Made by a program: the position numbers and the translations under genes. The notes beneath the pieces were generated by a model. The model was not told the origin of the DNA. It made no database searches and worked only from the letters and a program-made list of their open reading frames with translations. Positions 11,532 through 22,649 of a DNA stretch of 64,000 bases are shown here, one piece after another. Each line of letters begins with the position of its first letter. Positions within the stretch are counted from its first letter, which is position 1. This stretch comes from Mermis nigrescens. Taxonomy: Eukaryota > Nematoda > Enoplea > Mermithida > Mermithidae. Location of the stretch: positions 124,001-188,000 of the forward strand of contig JAVLUZ010000656.1 of NCBI GenBank assembly GCA_036768485.1, written 5' to 3'.

Positions 11532-12289
11532 ACTTGAATCGGATCATGATCGTCATTCTTTTGAATCGACCAATGATAGCGAAATCGCATCAAAGCGGGC
11601 TAAGCTGAACGATAGTTCGAAATCTCGCGACTCCGATACGAGTGAGGAAACGCAAAAAATGTGAAAAGTAACTAAATAGAGAAAAATAATGGAAAAATAA
11701 AAAAATAAAAAAAATAATTAAAAAAACAAACAGAAACAATGTTTTTAGCATTTCTGGCTATTCTCTGTCTTTCAGAGCATAAACACACGAAAAATTTCGA
11801 ATATAATCAAAAGGTCGGTTGAACAAATATAGTCAAAACATGATTATAATGGCGCGAAGCTGAAATTTGGCACTCTTGAGCAAATAGACAGCTTAAACAC
11901 TCAAAAAAGCGTCTTTTCTACAAATTTTAGAAAATTTTTGGAAACTTTAAAAAAGTCGCTAATTCTGGGGGTTGAAAATTTTTCTTCGGGAGGTGAAATC
12001 CCCCCAAATCATGTATGATAATTAGTAATAAAATGCATGAAACGACATAAAATGAATAAGCGGGTCAAATGTGGTCGAACGTGTTTAAATTATAATTTCT
12101 TAAGAATCTTCAAAAAGTTTTTTATTTTAACCACTTATCTAACAGGAAGGATGGGGATCCTAGCCAAAATTTGAATGTCGGCCACATTATCCTCCATGGG
12201 CTGAATCTTTCAAGAAGTCGCCGATTTAGGCAAAAACCGTGTTTGGCCTTCGGGTGCTTTTGACTTTTTCTGTCCAGAAATGGAAGGGC

Positions 12290-12445
12290 AATTGTACCTT
12301 ATGGGTTGTTCGGATCCCCCCCAATACAGAAAAATCGGAAAAGGGGACTTTTTAAACGTTATTTTGTGCTAGTTTTGGCCTTTTTGGGCTTAGTCTAAAA
12401 TTGGTGTTGGTCCCCTCAAAATATGGACGGCCAGCTATGTGCCTG
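12290..12445 (+). mobile_element. R2 MITE, left-arm copy with damaged left end
   Basis: Right end GGCCAGCTATGTGCCTG is intact. The left terminus has decayed relative to its partner at 55,880-56,039 in the right arm, which still reads CAGGCACGTATC. It predates the arm duplication because both arms carry it. Confidence 0.65.
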
Positions 12446-13930
12446 CTCCACCTTCAATATTCATTAATTCTTCCCGAAACATGCTAAAGTTTCGAATTGG
12501 TTATGTGGTTCTAATTAGAATTCTATTGTTGCTAAAGTTAAATTTTGAGCTTAAACTTGAATTTGTGTAATAGTTTATTAGATTGATATTAAAACCTAAT
12601 CTTTGAATCAAAAACACACTTTTCTATATTTAGATGTTAATTTAATACCGTAAGCCTTAGTTTAAATAGTTCCATATAATTCCGTGTCAATATAATCAAA
12701 TTTGGAATTTGCTCTTCTGTTTACACAACATATGACTTTATGTAAAGTAATTGTGAATTTGTTTGCCTTTAAAGTTGCAACTTGACCTGCTTTTTTTCTG
12801 CTATTTTTACAAATGTGGATGTTGTTTGTTTGGTTTTTTACACTTTTATCGTATTTTTAGTCTTTTGTTTACATTGCTGAGTCGAAATAAGCTGTTTAAA
12901 TTGTGTTTTTAATTCCTAATCGTTTTTACCGTAAATTTTCTTGGTTAATCACGGCTCATTACGGCAGCCTACCGCTTCTTGTACGTAGAATAAATGTGAC
13001 AGCTGTATTCCGTAATGATACTTGTTTTACAATACTAGTTTTTCTAGGAGACAGCAAAGTAGTATGTAAGCAAGCAAAATACGCAAATATCATTACAGCT
13101 TCCTAAATCAACCAAATTATGCTTTCGGAACTATCTCTTTGTTTTTGTTTCAGCCATCGCCACGCACAACACGAGTAGTCTCGATCTTTTGTAAAAGTAA
13201 GGATGGTTTGAAGGAAATAATTACGATTCATTGTTATTCCAATGCAAGAATTATCTTACCTTTTTGATCATTTCGTTTTGTTTTAATTGCACATTTGTAA
13301 ATTTTATAAATTGCTTTTGTTATTAATGCTGATCTTACATTTTTTGCTTCTCCATTATAATTGCATTTGAACTGCCTGCTACGAAGTATCCTTCGAAGGA
13401 AAACATGCGAAAGATAACACTAAAATCAATTGGTAACTTAATATTCTATTTCGATTGATAAAAGTAGTGCTAAATCGAAAGAAAGTTTTAGCCTAATTTT
13501 TGGGATGATTAAATGCAAAAGCCGACTTCGTATTGAAATATACTCTTTTGATACATTGAAGAATTTTAAGCACAAGTCAAGAATAATAAGACAAGTTTAA
13601 TGTTTTCGGGTGGCAATAGACTTGTTTTTTGTTTATTGTGTAAAAATCTAATTTATTCAATTGTCGCTCGAAAAATTGACAAATTGAGCAAAATGTTTAT
13701 AGCCTTCAATTGAAATATTCACATGCGCCGTGATATTTTAATTGTAGCATAGAAAATATAAAAAATGTTTATTGAATAATAGTTAAAAAATCGATATATA
13801 AAAAAGTAAACATATGCGGAAAAATAAAAAGAATAAAACAAAACAAAAAATAAAAAATGTCCGATGATATAACTGCCGGTAATGAGTTGTGCAAATTTTA
13901 AATCTAGAAAAACCTACAATCCTGTTACAT
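12446..13930. other. no gene seen (left arm interior)
   Basis: AT-rich. Matches the right arm, where the corresponding interval is longer because of a tandem array at 54,390-54,890. A 67-codon frame at 12,903 has no supporting feature. Confidence 0.4.
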
Positions 13931-13988
13931 TCGCGGAAAAAGACGTTCTTTAGTTAGTTTTACATCGAATTTTTGCGTCATTGGTCAG

Positions 13989-14155
13989 GCGGTGTAGTAA
14001 GATTTGACTGCGACGTAAAAGATGAGCCTGATGATAATACAGTATACTTGAGGGAACCTACTTTGTCCAATAGTGATAACGGTTGTCATAATTTGGATGC
14101 CGCGACTTCGGACTTTAAACCAATCGAAGCATCCGTTACATCCTTATCCGTCTAA
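13989..14155 (+). CDS. putative terminal exon with a VKDEP motif, left-arm copy
   Basis: It follows ATTGGTCAG, a usable acceptor, and stays open for 55 codons to a stop at 14,153-14,155. The peptide contains CDVKDEPDD, whose VKDE core fits the SUMO-acceptor pattern psi-K-x-E, and ends EASVTSLSV. The right-arm copy at 53,568-53,734 has exactly the same length (167 nt). Its reading frame and stop are preserved although several residues differ. The rest of the gene was not found, so the exon assignment is inference; a regulatory protein would fit the motif. Confidence 0.4.
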
Positions 14156-14607
14156 TCTTGCTTTTTTTAATTCACTAACGTACAATTTCGACAATTTTGT
14201 TACCGTACAAATCGTTAATGTCTCGCATTGTCGGCGAAAGCGACCTCCCTCTCCGTTTTGTAACATTATTTTTGTAAGAACCCGTCGGAATGATGCGATT
14301 TAATCTGGCTTACTGTAGCCTGAGCGTACTGTAGCGATGCAGTTCGTTGTGTATTTTGCCTAGAGCGAATCGCGTCTCTGTACAATTGATATTTTGTTCC
14401 GTCTTAGACTGCGTTTTCTGGCATCGTTAAACAGATACTGTCTTATTTACCATGTTCTACAGTATAAATAGCGCCTTTCTTATTATACAGTATCATTCGT
14501 AACTGAATGAAGTTTATAGGCCTTTGTCGGATTATTTTTTGGCTCGAATAAGAAGGAGCAAATGGTATGTAGCAGTCAGGCATGTAGCTGGGGAATGAGG
14601 GTCGGAC

Positions 14608-14838
14608 CACACATGGGCGTGGGGGGGGGATTCTGGACCCCCCCCCAGAAACAAAATACCCCAGAATTCAATTTTTGAAAATTTTTTCGTTTTTCGCAAT
14701 TTTTTGATGCCAATGGATAGTGCTTGATGAGAAGCGTCGAAAAATGGTGTTTTTATCGCCATACCACCATTTTTAAGGCCATTTTTCGACCTTCAAAAAA
14801 ATCTTGCACCCCCCCAGAATTTTCTTGCTGCCCGTATG
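14608..14838 (-). mobile_element. MITE-1 copy nested in R2
   Basis: Begins CACACATGGGCG and ends CTGCCCGTATG. Target duplication GGTCGGAC at 14,600-14,607 and 14,839-14,846, perfect. Confidence 0.85.
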
Positions 14839-14846
14839 GGTCGGAC

Positions 14847-15090
14847 CACACCTGGGCGTGGGGGAGTTTAGGTATGCCCTCCCAAATTAAAATATCCCCC
14901 CTCCCAAGAAATCAAAATACCCCCAGAATTCAATTTTTGAAAATTTTTTTCGTTTTTTTTCGCAATTTTTTGATGCCAATGGGGATGAGATGATGAGACG
15001 TCGAAAAATTGTGTTCTTAACGCCCTACATTTTAAGGCCTTTTTTTCCTTTGGAAAATCTTGCACCCCCCCCCCCCTCAGGAATTTATAG
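14847..15090 (-). mobile_element. second MITE-1 copy, tandem to the first
   Basis: Begins CACACCTGGGCG immediately after the GGTCGGAC that ends the previous copy and runs to about 15,090, where TCCGGAC follows. The right arm has only one MITE-1 at this position. Confidence 0.8.
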
Positions 15091-16109
15091 TCCGGACCTC
15101 CTAAAATTCCAGAAAAAACAGGAAAAATGGGGCTTTTTAAACGTCATTTTGTGCTATCTTTGGCCTTTTTGGACTCGGACCCCGCCAAAATTGGTGTACG
15201 TGCCTGGAAAGCAGTCCGTCCATAAAGGTGTTCATTTGTTGAAAGACAACTTTTTACTTACCTTCATTTGAGTGTAAAGTCAGTGCGAGCTTGATTAGCC
15301 AAGATTCTCGTTATATTTTTATTTTAAAAGGCGGCTGTTTTACACGCCTGGAAGAATTACATAACGGACAATTACATTTAAACTAATAGTTTGTAGTTTA
15401 AACTGAAAATAACTTATTTTTTCGCTCCCTCGTTTTTCTATTTCTTTTTACACAATCATTTCAAAATCTGTCGCTTTTTTCGCAACGAAACATATGAGTA
15501 GTGTTCAAAAAATTGAAAGTTTAAAAGCTTAATCTAAAGAATTTAGTTTAGTTTATTTTTAGTTTTCCATTTAGTTCGAAAGCGCTTCTATATTAAAAAG
15601 CTCAAGCTTTAGTGTAAACTAAAATAAGTGAGTCGTGTCTTTTCGCGTAACATTTTTACGCTGAATTTTTTTGTGAGCTAATTCGATTGATATAAATAAT
15701 AATACATAATGGTATTTCCAAAATATCATTCCATTCATGCTGATGGGCAACTCCACAATGGGCGTTTATGTGTTTCAGAAGGTCGGAGAAGTGCTATGGG
15801 ATTGATTTGGGGTGAAAAACGGTCATTTTTTCTACATGTTGACCGGTCGTCAAAAAATCGCGATAGTGGCGGGAGCATTCTGAAAATTTATTCTGGTGAT
15901 CTTTGGATTTTGTAAAAGATTCCAGATCTCTACGTATGAGTGTGGTTCCATCCATCCATCTTTTCCTTGCATCTGCGCACTATTTCTGTTACAATGTTCG
16001 ATTTAAGATCGAAGTTTATAAAAATTATCTGGATTTATCTGAAAAAAATTTTGAAGTCGTTGAGAAATTCGTCCTAACAATTCTTCAGTATTTTTTGTAC
16101 TGGCAGTCA

Positions 16110-16365
16110 CACTTGGACGTTGGGGTTGGGGTATGCAACCCCCAGAAGTTCGAATACCCCCTCAAAAAGCGGACCCCCCCCCAAATTCAATTTTTTTTAA
16201 ATTTTTTGTTTTTTTCGCAATTTTTTGATGCCAATGGATGAGTACTCGATGAGAAACGTTGAAAATGATGTTTTCTTGCCATACCACCTACATTTTTGAG
16301 ACCATTTTTAATCTTTAAAAAATCTTGCCCTTCACGTTCCTGAATTTTGGAGCTGCCCACCTATG
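16110..16365 (-). mobile_element. MITE-1 copy, diverged, shared by both arms
   Basis: Begins CACACTTGGACG and ends GCTGCCCACCTATG. Its partner is at 51,611-51,859, so it was present before the arms separated. No clear target duplication remains. Confidence 0.7.
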
Positions 16366-17362
16366 ATCGAGGCAAAATAAAAATTATCTGGATCCTATCC
16401 GAAGAAAATCGAAGTTTTTAGAGAAATTCGCCCTAACAATCCTTTAGTATTTTTTGTACTGACAGCTAATTAATAAGTTATTAATTGCACTTCTCCTAGC
16501 AAACAATGCTGCTGTAGTGTAAATACATGTGTGTGCATGATTTTACCACGTATGTAGGCTTGGAAGTTCTGGATTTAGGCGGGACTCCACCTAGAGTCGA
16601 AAGGTACCTGAAAAATATAATTGATTTTGTGTACCCGTAATTCACGATTTTCAAAAAAATGAATAGAAATAGGGCTGTTTTATGCTCTAGATAAAATTTC
16701 AAGTTGTCGTGCTTCGCGCCATATTGGCTGTATTTTGTTTGCTCAGCTTATTCGAATTTTTTCGAAATTGTTTTATGTTTTTACGTTTTAGAAAGAAAGT
16801 GCATCGTGAGAAGCGCCTACAAATCATTTTTAACCCGATTTACCATTTTTGTGATCAAAGCAAAATTTTCTAGTCCTGCTCCCCCTCCCCTTCCAGAATT
16901 CCCGTACTGCGCATGTCTGCTGCAGTCAAATACTGATTTTCTGTGTCCTCATTGTAAAACAAACTTGCTTCGCGCCGTGTATTTTGTCGAGATGACGTGC
17001 TGTGTAAAGACTACATTTCTAATTATTCGTACAATTTTCGATATTAATGTGTAATGTTTTCCCGTGCATCTCCAGAATTGCGTTTTGTTTTATTGCTTCG
17101 CGTGGGCGGTTGATGAGATTGATTTGATCCTAAATTTTGGGGTCACTGATTTGTTCACTTACAGGACCCTAATCCCAGTCAAGGATTTTTACTGTCGTTT
17201 TTTATTCCCACTTTCTATTAGCCTGATAACAAACGCAAAGTTTCGTTCCCCGCATAACGGTCAGTTTATGATCATTTTGGGCGTAGAAAGTTACAAACCT
17301 CGTTAGATTTAAGCTAGTGTAAAGCATATGTGGATCGAAGTTTTCTTTGGCTAAAACCATAG

Positions 17363-17650
17363 GTGAACGGCACGGCCGATTCGGGAGGTCAGCCGGTCGG
17401 GGGGTCCAAAATTGAGCTTATCTGGGGCCGAAATTATCTCAAAAAATGGTTTGCGCTAAAATATCGTTAAAACTACGTTATTACGCAGTTTCCGATCGAT
17501 TTGAATCACTTTTGAAGAAAATTTCCAGTTTTTATCCGTTTTAGGCCTTGATTTCGCCTAATTTTGTCCTAGAAAATTTTCCATTTTCTATTCTGAGGAG
17601 GAGTCAGGGCCCCTTAAAGTCCCCACGTGCATATCTGCTTGACACCCCTC
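17363..17650. repeat. unclassified dispersed repeat (R6)
   Basis: Begins CATAGGTGAACGGCACGGCC. Related sequence occurs in the right arm (about 50,330-50,635) and, diverged, at about 32,270-32,515. The shared CATAGGTG start hints at kinship with MITE-1 ends. Confidence 0.45.
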
Positions 17651-18299
17651 GAGGTTCCAAAATAACCTCGTAGATTGCGGTAGAGCCCCAGAATTGAGTT
17701 TTCTGCATTTTTGTGATTTTTCGGACGTTTGCTCATTTAGAACCTCTAAACTCCCCTTTGAATTGTCGTTTTTCTGAAGAAATCGTAGAAAGTTCGCTAC
17801 TTTAGCCATTCTATGCGATTTCAAGTAAGTTTTGCTCGAAAGCGTCAGATTTCCGGCACATTGCGCTATACAACTGTATTTTTTCAATGTCATCCGTTTA
17901 TTTTTTAAATGTTTTTTCTTATCAAAAGGCACTTCGTTAAATTTCTTTGAGCTGACCCAAAATTCTATGCTGGACATGTATTGTGTAAAGGCATTACATA
18001 TTGCAAGGGGCCAATTTTCGTATCTTGGAATGTCCTCCATACCTGGTCAATGGCCTGTGTCTTCCCGTTGATACCGGGAGCGAAAAATTCTTGGTTGGTT
18101 GCCAGTTTCAAAAAGGGTTGTTTTGTTGTGAAAATTTACCACACCATTTTCAAATAAATACTGAATTTCTAAGTGCATTATGTATCTTTGTTTTATCAGT
18201 CGAAGTAAGGGGTGAGCATAATCGGTTTTGATAATAGCATTCACTAAGTGGATACAGCTATAATTTTTTGAATGCGTGTGTCTTATGCTTATCCATAAA

Positions 18300-18495
18300 T
18301 TTTTCAATGGTCTACGGTTGTTTAGTTGGTTGCATCGTTGATTGGTTGGTTAGCTGCTTGGTTAGTTGGTTGGTAGGTTGGCTGGCTAGTTGTTTAGTTG
18401 GTTGTTTGTTTAGATAGCTAATTGTTTTGGTTGGTCAGATGGTTGGCTGATTATTTGGTATTGATTGATATGGATCGGCTAGTTGGTTCATTGAT
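18300..18495. repeat. GTTG/GGTTA-rich simple-sequence tract
   Basis: Degenerate runs of TTGGTTGGTTAG-like units over about 190 bp. The reverse complement is at 49,488-49,655 in the right arm. Confidence 0.8.
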
Positions 18496-19317
18496 ATGCA
18501 TTGTTTTATTTTATTTACTTCCAGTTCTTGTGCTTCAATATATTTTGAATCTATTTTGCATTTGTCTTTGATTTTTTAAGTTAAATCTCTGTTGATACTT
18601 GCAGCCTTGACCGTTGATCTTTAACGGCCTACCGTTGATACCTGGTTGAACCCCTTGCCCGGGTGTGATGTCCTCTGCTATCTTAACCTGAAAAACTTCA
18701 TAAATATGGTGCTGCTAAGGGAGTGAACCGTCACATTATTGGATTGTATGAGCTCAGATAATTGGAAGTTTTCTCAATAATTCGGGCATTTGTAAACTGA
18801 TTAATCCACTTTCTTCTAATTTCTTATGCTTGTTTGTCTTTCGAAAATTTAGTTTCCATTGCAGGTTTCTCAGATTGTTAGAGCACATCACAAATTCACG
18901 GTTTCGAATTTATGTTTTGGGGTTTGGGATTATTTCTGGTTGAGTGAGTGCAATGATAAATCTGCATGTACAGCTTGATAATTCTATGGAGCTGAAATCA
19001 GAAGAAAAATGTTTAACTGCCGTTTTCTGAGCCAAAAAACGATGAAAATGCGTCGAAAACACCTTTTTGTTTTTTCTGATTCTCTTTCATTTTAGAACAT
19101 AGAGACGCCAAAAATTTCGAAGAAATATATGGAAAGAATCGTGCTGAACTGAACAAAATGTGACCGAATAATCAGTATATGGCGCGAAGGGCCGAAAATT
19201 GGCACATTTCAGACAAAGATCAGCTAAAAATTCTAGGAACACGATATAGTGAATATAGTGAATATGCAGTTTTCTGATAAGTACTTTACCTGAAATTTGA
19301 GTTCTCTGGTCGTATAT

Positions 19318-19448
19318 GCACATAGGCGTGGAGGATCTGGACCTCCAGAGAGTCCAGCGGACCGGATCCCTATTTAAAAAAGTCGATTTTCGTACTATTT
19401 TTGGCAATTTGGTCCCATCGGACCTGAGCATTTGGCTGTTGCCCACCT
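19318..19448. mobile_element. short element with CATAGGCGTGG and CATAGGTGGGC ends (R3)
   Basis: It starts CATAGGCGTGGAGGATC and ends GTTGCCCACCTATG, so its ends resemble MITE-1 but its ~130-bp body does not. The right-arm partner lies at about 48,500-48,640. Confidence 0.55.
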
Positions 19449-19455
19449 ATGGTCA

Positions 19456-19616
19456 CATCCACACGTGGGTGGGGGTTTGGCGGGGTACACTTCCTTCGCA
19501 AGAGAATATGAACCTCCTCCCGCTAAAATTAATAAACCCCTAGGATTGAATTTCTGATGCTTTGGTAGTTTTACCTGATTTGACCCCCACAGAATTAGCC
19601 TGCTGCCTGTGTATGG
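19456..19616 (-). mobile_element. diverged MITE-1 relative at the inner end of the left arm
   Basis: Starts CACACGTGGGTGGGGG and ends GCTGCCTGTGTATG. Flanks GTCACATC and GCCATATC agree at 6 of 8 positions. Its right-arm partner is cut by the N gap. Confidence 0.6.
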
Positions 19617-20440
19617 CCATATCCCGGATCAAACGTCCATGTGTAGCGTCTGCCTGCTATTTTGTATTGGTTCACAATTAACATTTAGATTGTTTTATTT
19701 GGATATAATTGGTCAACCGGAGTCCGTTTTGTGTGTTAAACGTTTAATCAGGTGTACTGTTAAGTGAACGTACTTGGATTGATGACTATTGTGTATTTTT
19801 AAATCTTTCTAACCAAGTATAACTTTAGACGCTGATAATGAGTGGCTATCATGAAAATCATTCGGCTTGAGTTAATGACAAAAAATGCATTAGGGCTGCT
19901 CCTCTTTTACAGAAAAACAGATTTGTGGAAAGTAAACATTGAACATTTGCTTTTTCATCGAAAAATCTCAATATTTTCGGCGCTTCCCGTTTCAGGTCCG
20001 TTTTCTAGCCTTTTTTGGTCGACAAAAATCATAATTGCATTGCAATCGAAACAGTTAAGCATTTTCGATGTATTGCAAACTTACACCTTATCTCTTAGAC
20101 AGTTGCCGAACATTTGAACGTTTCCTGTTTTAACATTCAGCAATATTCTACAACGAAATCTGAAATCAAATATAGTCGGTTTCGAAATGCTTGAGACTCT
20201 CTCTACGGTAAGGTGATTCGAGGGCAGTGAAAATTCAGCCAATCGGCGTGAGGCCCTTCATCCGATTGGCTATAGCCTATTGCACCTTACTTGGCCCTTA
20301 AACCTCGAGTTTGGGCACTCTGGGTTAGTCTGTCTCTTAAGAGCTGGAGAGCTTGACCGGCAGCCTATCGTAAAAAATACTTATGTATGCACGCGCAGAA
20401 TCGAACTCCGTATTTCGCGCTGTAAAGTGAGTGGTAATCA
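19617..20440. other. no gene seen
   Basis: Includes a GGCGCTTCCCG repeat core near 19,978. No splice-supported exon. Confidence 0.4.
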
Positions 20441-20629
20441 TAGGTGGACGGCACCAAAATTTTGGGGGTGCAAGATTTTTCAAAGGTCAAAAAGTTGCCT
20501 TAAAAATGGTGGTATGGCGGAAGACACCATTATTCAACGTTTCTCATCGAGCACTTGGCATCAAAAAATTGCGAAAAAAACTCAAAAATCTTATTATGCG
20601 GAGTATGTTGGTTTCTCGGGTGTTGCGTA

Positions 20630-21780
20630 TAGTGTTGTAAAAGATAAGGATTTTTCGCAAGATAAAAAGATAAAGTTGAAATTTCAAAATCTAGAAGATG
20701 AAGATAAAGATGAAAAATTAAGAAAGATAAAGATAATTTGCAAGATAAAGGAACCAAAAAGAGTAAAGATACAGTGTACATATGTAAATATGGTCGCCTG
20801 GACTCAGGAGAATGATGTTTGTGAAGTGCAATAAACGAGAGTGGGTGATGTAAAGCAGCCAACTGAATGCCCTTATTTTTACTCCTGAGATCAAAGAGGT
20901 GATGGGCATTTGGCACACTTGAATATAGGTTTGGGGGTTTACCCGCGGTATCTGACTGACCCATGTATACTACTACTACTTCAAACTTCTCCATGTTTCC
21001 GCAACAGTTATTGATTTTATCAAACTACTACTACTACTACTACTGGCAGACAGGAAGTTACTTCTTTCTTTTCACAAGAATCAAAACAGTGCTCTGTGTG
21101 CCTGTACAAAGTATAGTCGCAACAGTTATTGATTTTTTTCGATTTTTCCATGTTTCCTAGGCTTGGACTTAGATTGACGTGGGTGCTAGTAGTAGTACTC
21201 CCGCTTAGATCGGTATCACTCCCGCTTACTTAGGTCGTAAAGGCATTAGTTTGGGTCGCACGCATAGGTGGGCAGCACCAAAATTCTGGGGGGGTGAAAA
21301 AATTTTCAAAGGTCAACAAATGGTCTTAAAAGTGGTTGTATGGCGAAAAAACACCATTTTCCGACGTTTCTCATCGAGCACTATCCAATGGCATCAAAAG
21401 TTCGCGAAAAAAGCAAAATTTGAATTCTAGGAGATATTTGTAATTTCTCGGGCGGGGTATTTCAACTTCTGGGGGGTGCATACCCCTCCCCCAACCCCCC
21501 CATGCCCACGTGTGGTCGCACGCTATAGGGTTTAAACAATCGTTTTTTTTTCTTTTCTTGTATTACAATAACACTTGAATGCGTCTAAATGTATTTCACG
21601 TCAAACCTGCACTTTGAATTACATGCTAACTTATGTATGTACATACTTTATCATTTTTGCAAGATAAATTCCTATCAAAAAGATTAAGATAAGGATCAAG
21701 ATAGCCTGTGATTTTTCCAAAAGATAAAGATTAAAAAATCGTCAAGTGCCAAAAAGATAAAGATACCTCTTACAACACTA
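20630..21780. mobile_element. hAT-like element with GATAAAG subterminal repeats (E2, first copy)
   Basis: Ends TAGTGTTGTAAAAGATAAGG and, inverted, TAGTGTTGTAAGAGGTATC. Both ends are loaded with AAGATAAAG motifs. The target duplication is GTTGCGTA at 20,622 and GTTGCATA at 21,781 (8 bp, one mismatch). Minus a nested MITE-1 the element is about 890 bp. That matches its second copy at 38,935-39,814 (880 bp), which lies in inverted orientation. No transposase; the 184- and 154-codon frames crossing it are not conserved between copies. Confidence 0.85.
21263..21514 (+). mobile_element. MITE-1 copy nested inside the hAT-like element
   Basis: Starts CATAGGTGGGCAGC and ends CCCACGTGTG. Target duplication GTCGCACG at 21,255-21,262 and 21,515-21,522. 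The second copy of the host element (near 39,230-39,240) has the uninterrupted site, GCCGCATG, which confirms the boundaries. Confidence 0.9.
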
Positions 21781-22119
21781 GTTGCATACCCCCCATCTCC
21801 CCACGCCCAGGTGTGTTCATTACGGCTAGACCACTTGGGGAAGGCTATGGCGAAGTAACTTTGCCTAATGTATAATTAGCGAATCAGTTTATGCGAGAGG
21901 CGGGTACTAAGAAAGTGCTCTCTGCTAATTTGCTGAATTGTTAATACTTTCGACTTACCATACTGTAAAAAAGGACAAGAATTTCGAAATAGACCACAGG
22001 TATGTAAGTAGTCACAAAATATAGGACTGTCTTGAAGGCATTTTTCTGACATAGATTTTTCTAATTGCTAAAGTCAACTTGAGCCAGTTTACAAATACAA
22101 AACGACCAATTGTTATTAA

Positions 22120-22371
<252 letters not shown>

Positions 22372-22649
22372 TAGTTTTACGGTGGACAGCAGAGGCCGGT
22401 ATCGGAATGAAGGGGCTGACTAGCCCAGTGGCCAGCTATCCCTTGGGCTAACTTAGCCCGGGGGATAGCTGGCCACCGTTAACTCATACTGCTTAAGAAA
22501 AACGCCAACCAGTGGGTAAGCATAGGCGTCAAAAAAACCCAATCGCTAAAAAATGCCTCTACGGCCTCAAAAATCCCTAAGCGGGGGAGGAACCCCCAAC
22601 TTGGCAATCCTGTAAGTAAGCCCTCGTTACTGAATGAAAGATACATAGC

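Larger units (their letters stand above)
14577..15206 (+). mobile_element. R2 MITE split by two MITE-1 copies (left arm)
   Basis: The left end CAGGCATGTAGCTGG is at 14,577 and the right end ACGTGCCTG at 15,206. The R2 halves are separated by two reversed MITE-1 copies. Flanking bases (GTAGCAGT left, AAAGCAGT right) are an approximate 8-bp target duplication that is also visible around the right-arm partner. Confidence 0.75.
15207..19315. other. left-arm interior: repeats only, no gene supported
   Basis: Holds a MITE-1 at 16,110-16,365, an unclassified repeat at 17,363-17,650, a GTTG-type simple tract at 18,300-18,495 and GGCGCTTCGCGCC-core repeats at about 16.7 and 16.97 kb. The frames here of 112, 116 and 150 codons overlap repeat bodies, and the last is broken in the right arm. 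Confidence 0.5.
11083..19616 (+). repeat. left arm of the giant inverted repeat (IR-A)
   Basis: From AACGGCCTGAGG at 11,083 inwards, this arm matches the reverse complement of 48,423-58,013. Landmarks paired by eye: the exon at 11,439 with 56,998; the exon at 13,989 with 53,734; the R2 element at 14,577 with 53,144; the GTTG tract at 18,300 with 49,655; the short repeat at 19,318 with 48,60x. Mismatches are few per hundred bases in the stretches compared. The arms differ by several insertions and a tandem array. The true inner end is unknown because the partner arm runs into an assembly gap. Confidence 0.9.
20443..21815 (+). mobile_element. MITE-1 copy interrupted by a hAT-like element
   Basis: The 5' part runs from ATAGGTGGACGGCACC at 20,443 to about 20,629. 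The 3' end (GTTGCATACCCCCC to CAGGTGTG) continues at 21,781-21,815. The intervening 1,151 bp is a separate element, flanked by an 8-bp duplication made from this MITE's own sequence. Confidence 0.85.

Noticed and set aside
17588..18040. 150-codon minus-strand frame
   Set aside because: Overlaps dispersed repeat R6, and the inverted copy at 50,000-50,400 is broken by frameshifts.
20280..20834. 184-codon plus-strand frame
   Set aside because: Runs across a MITE-1/E2 junction and the GATAAAG repeats; not conserved in the second E2 copy.
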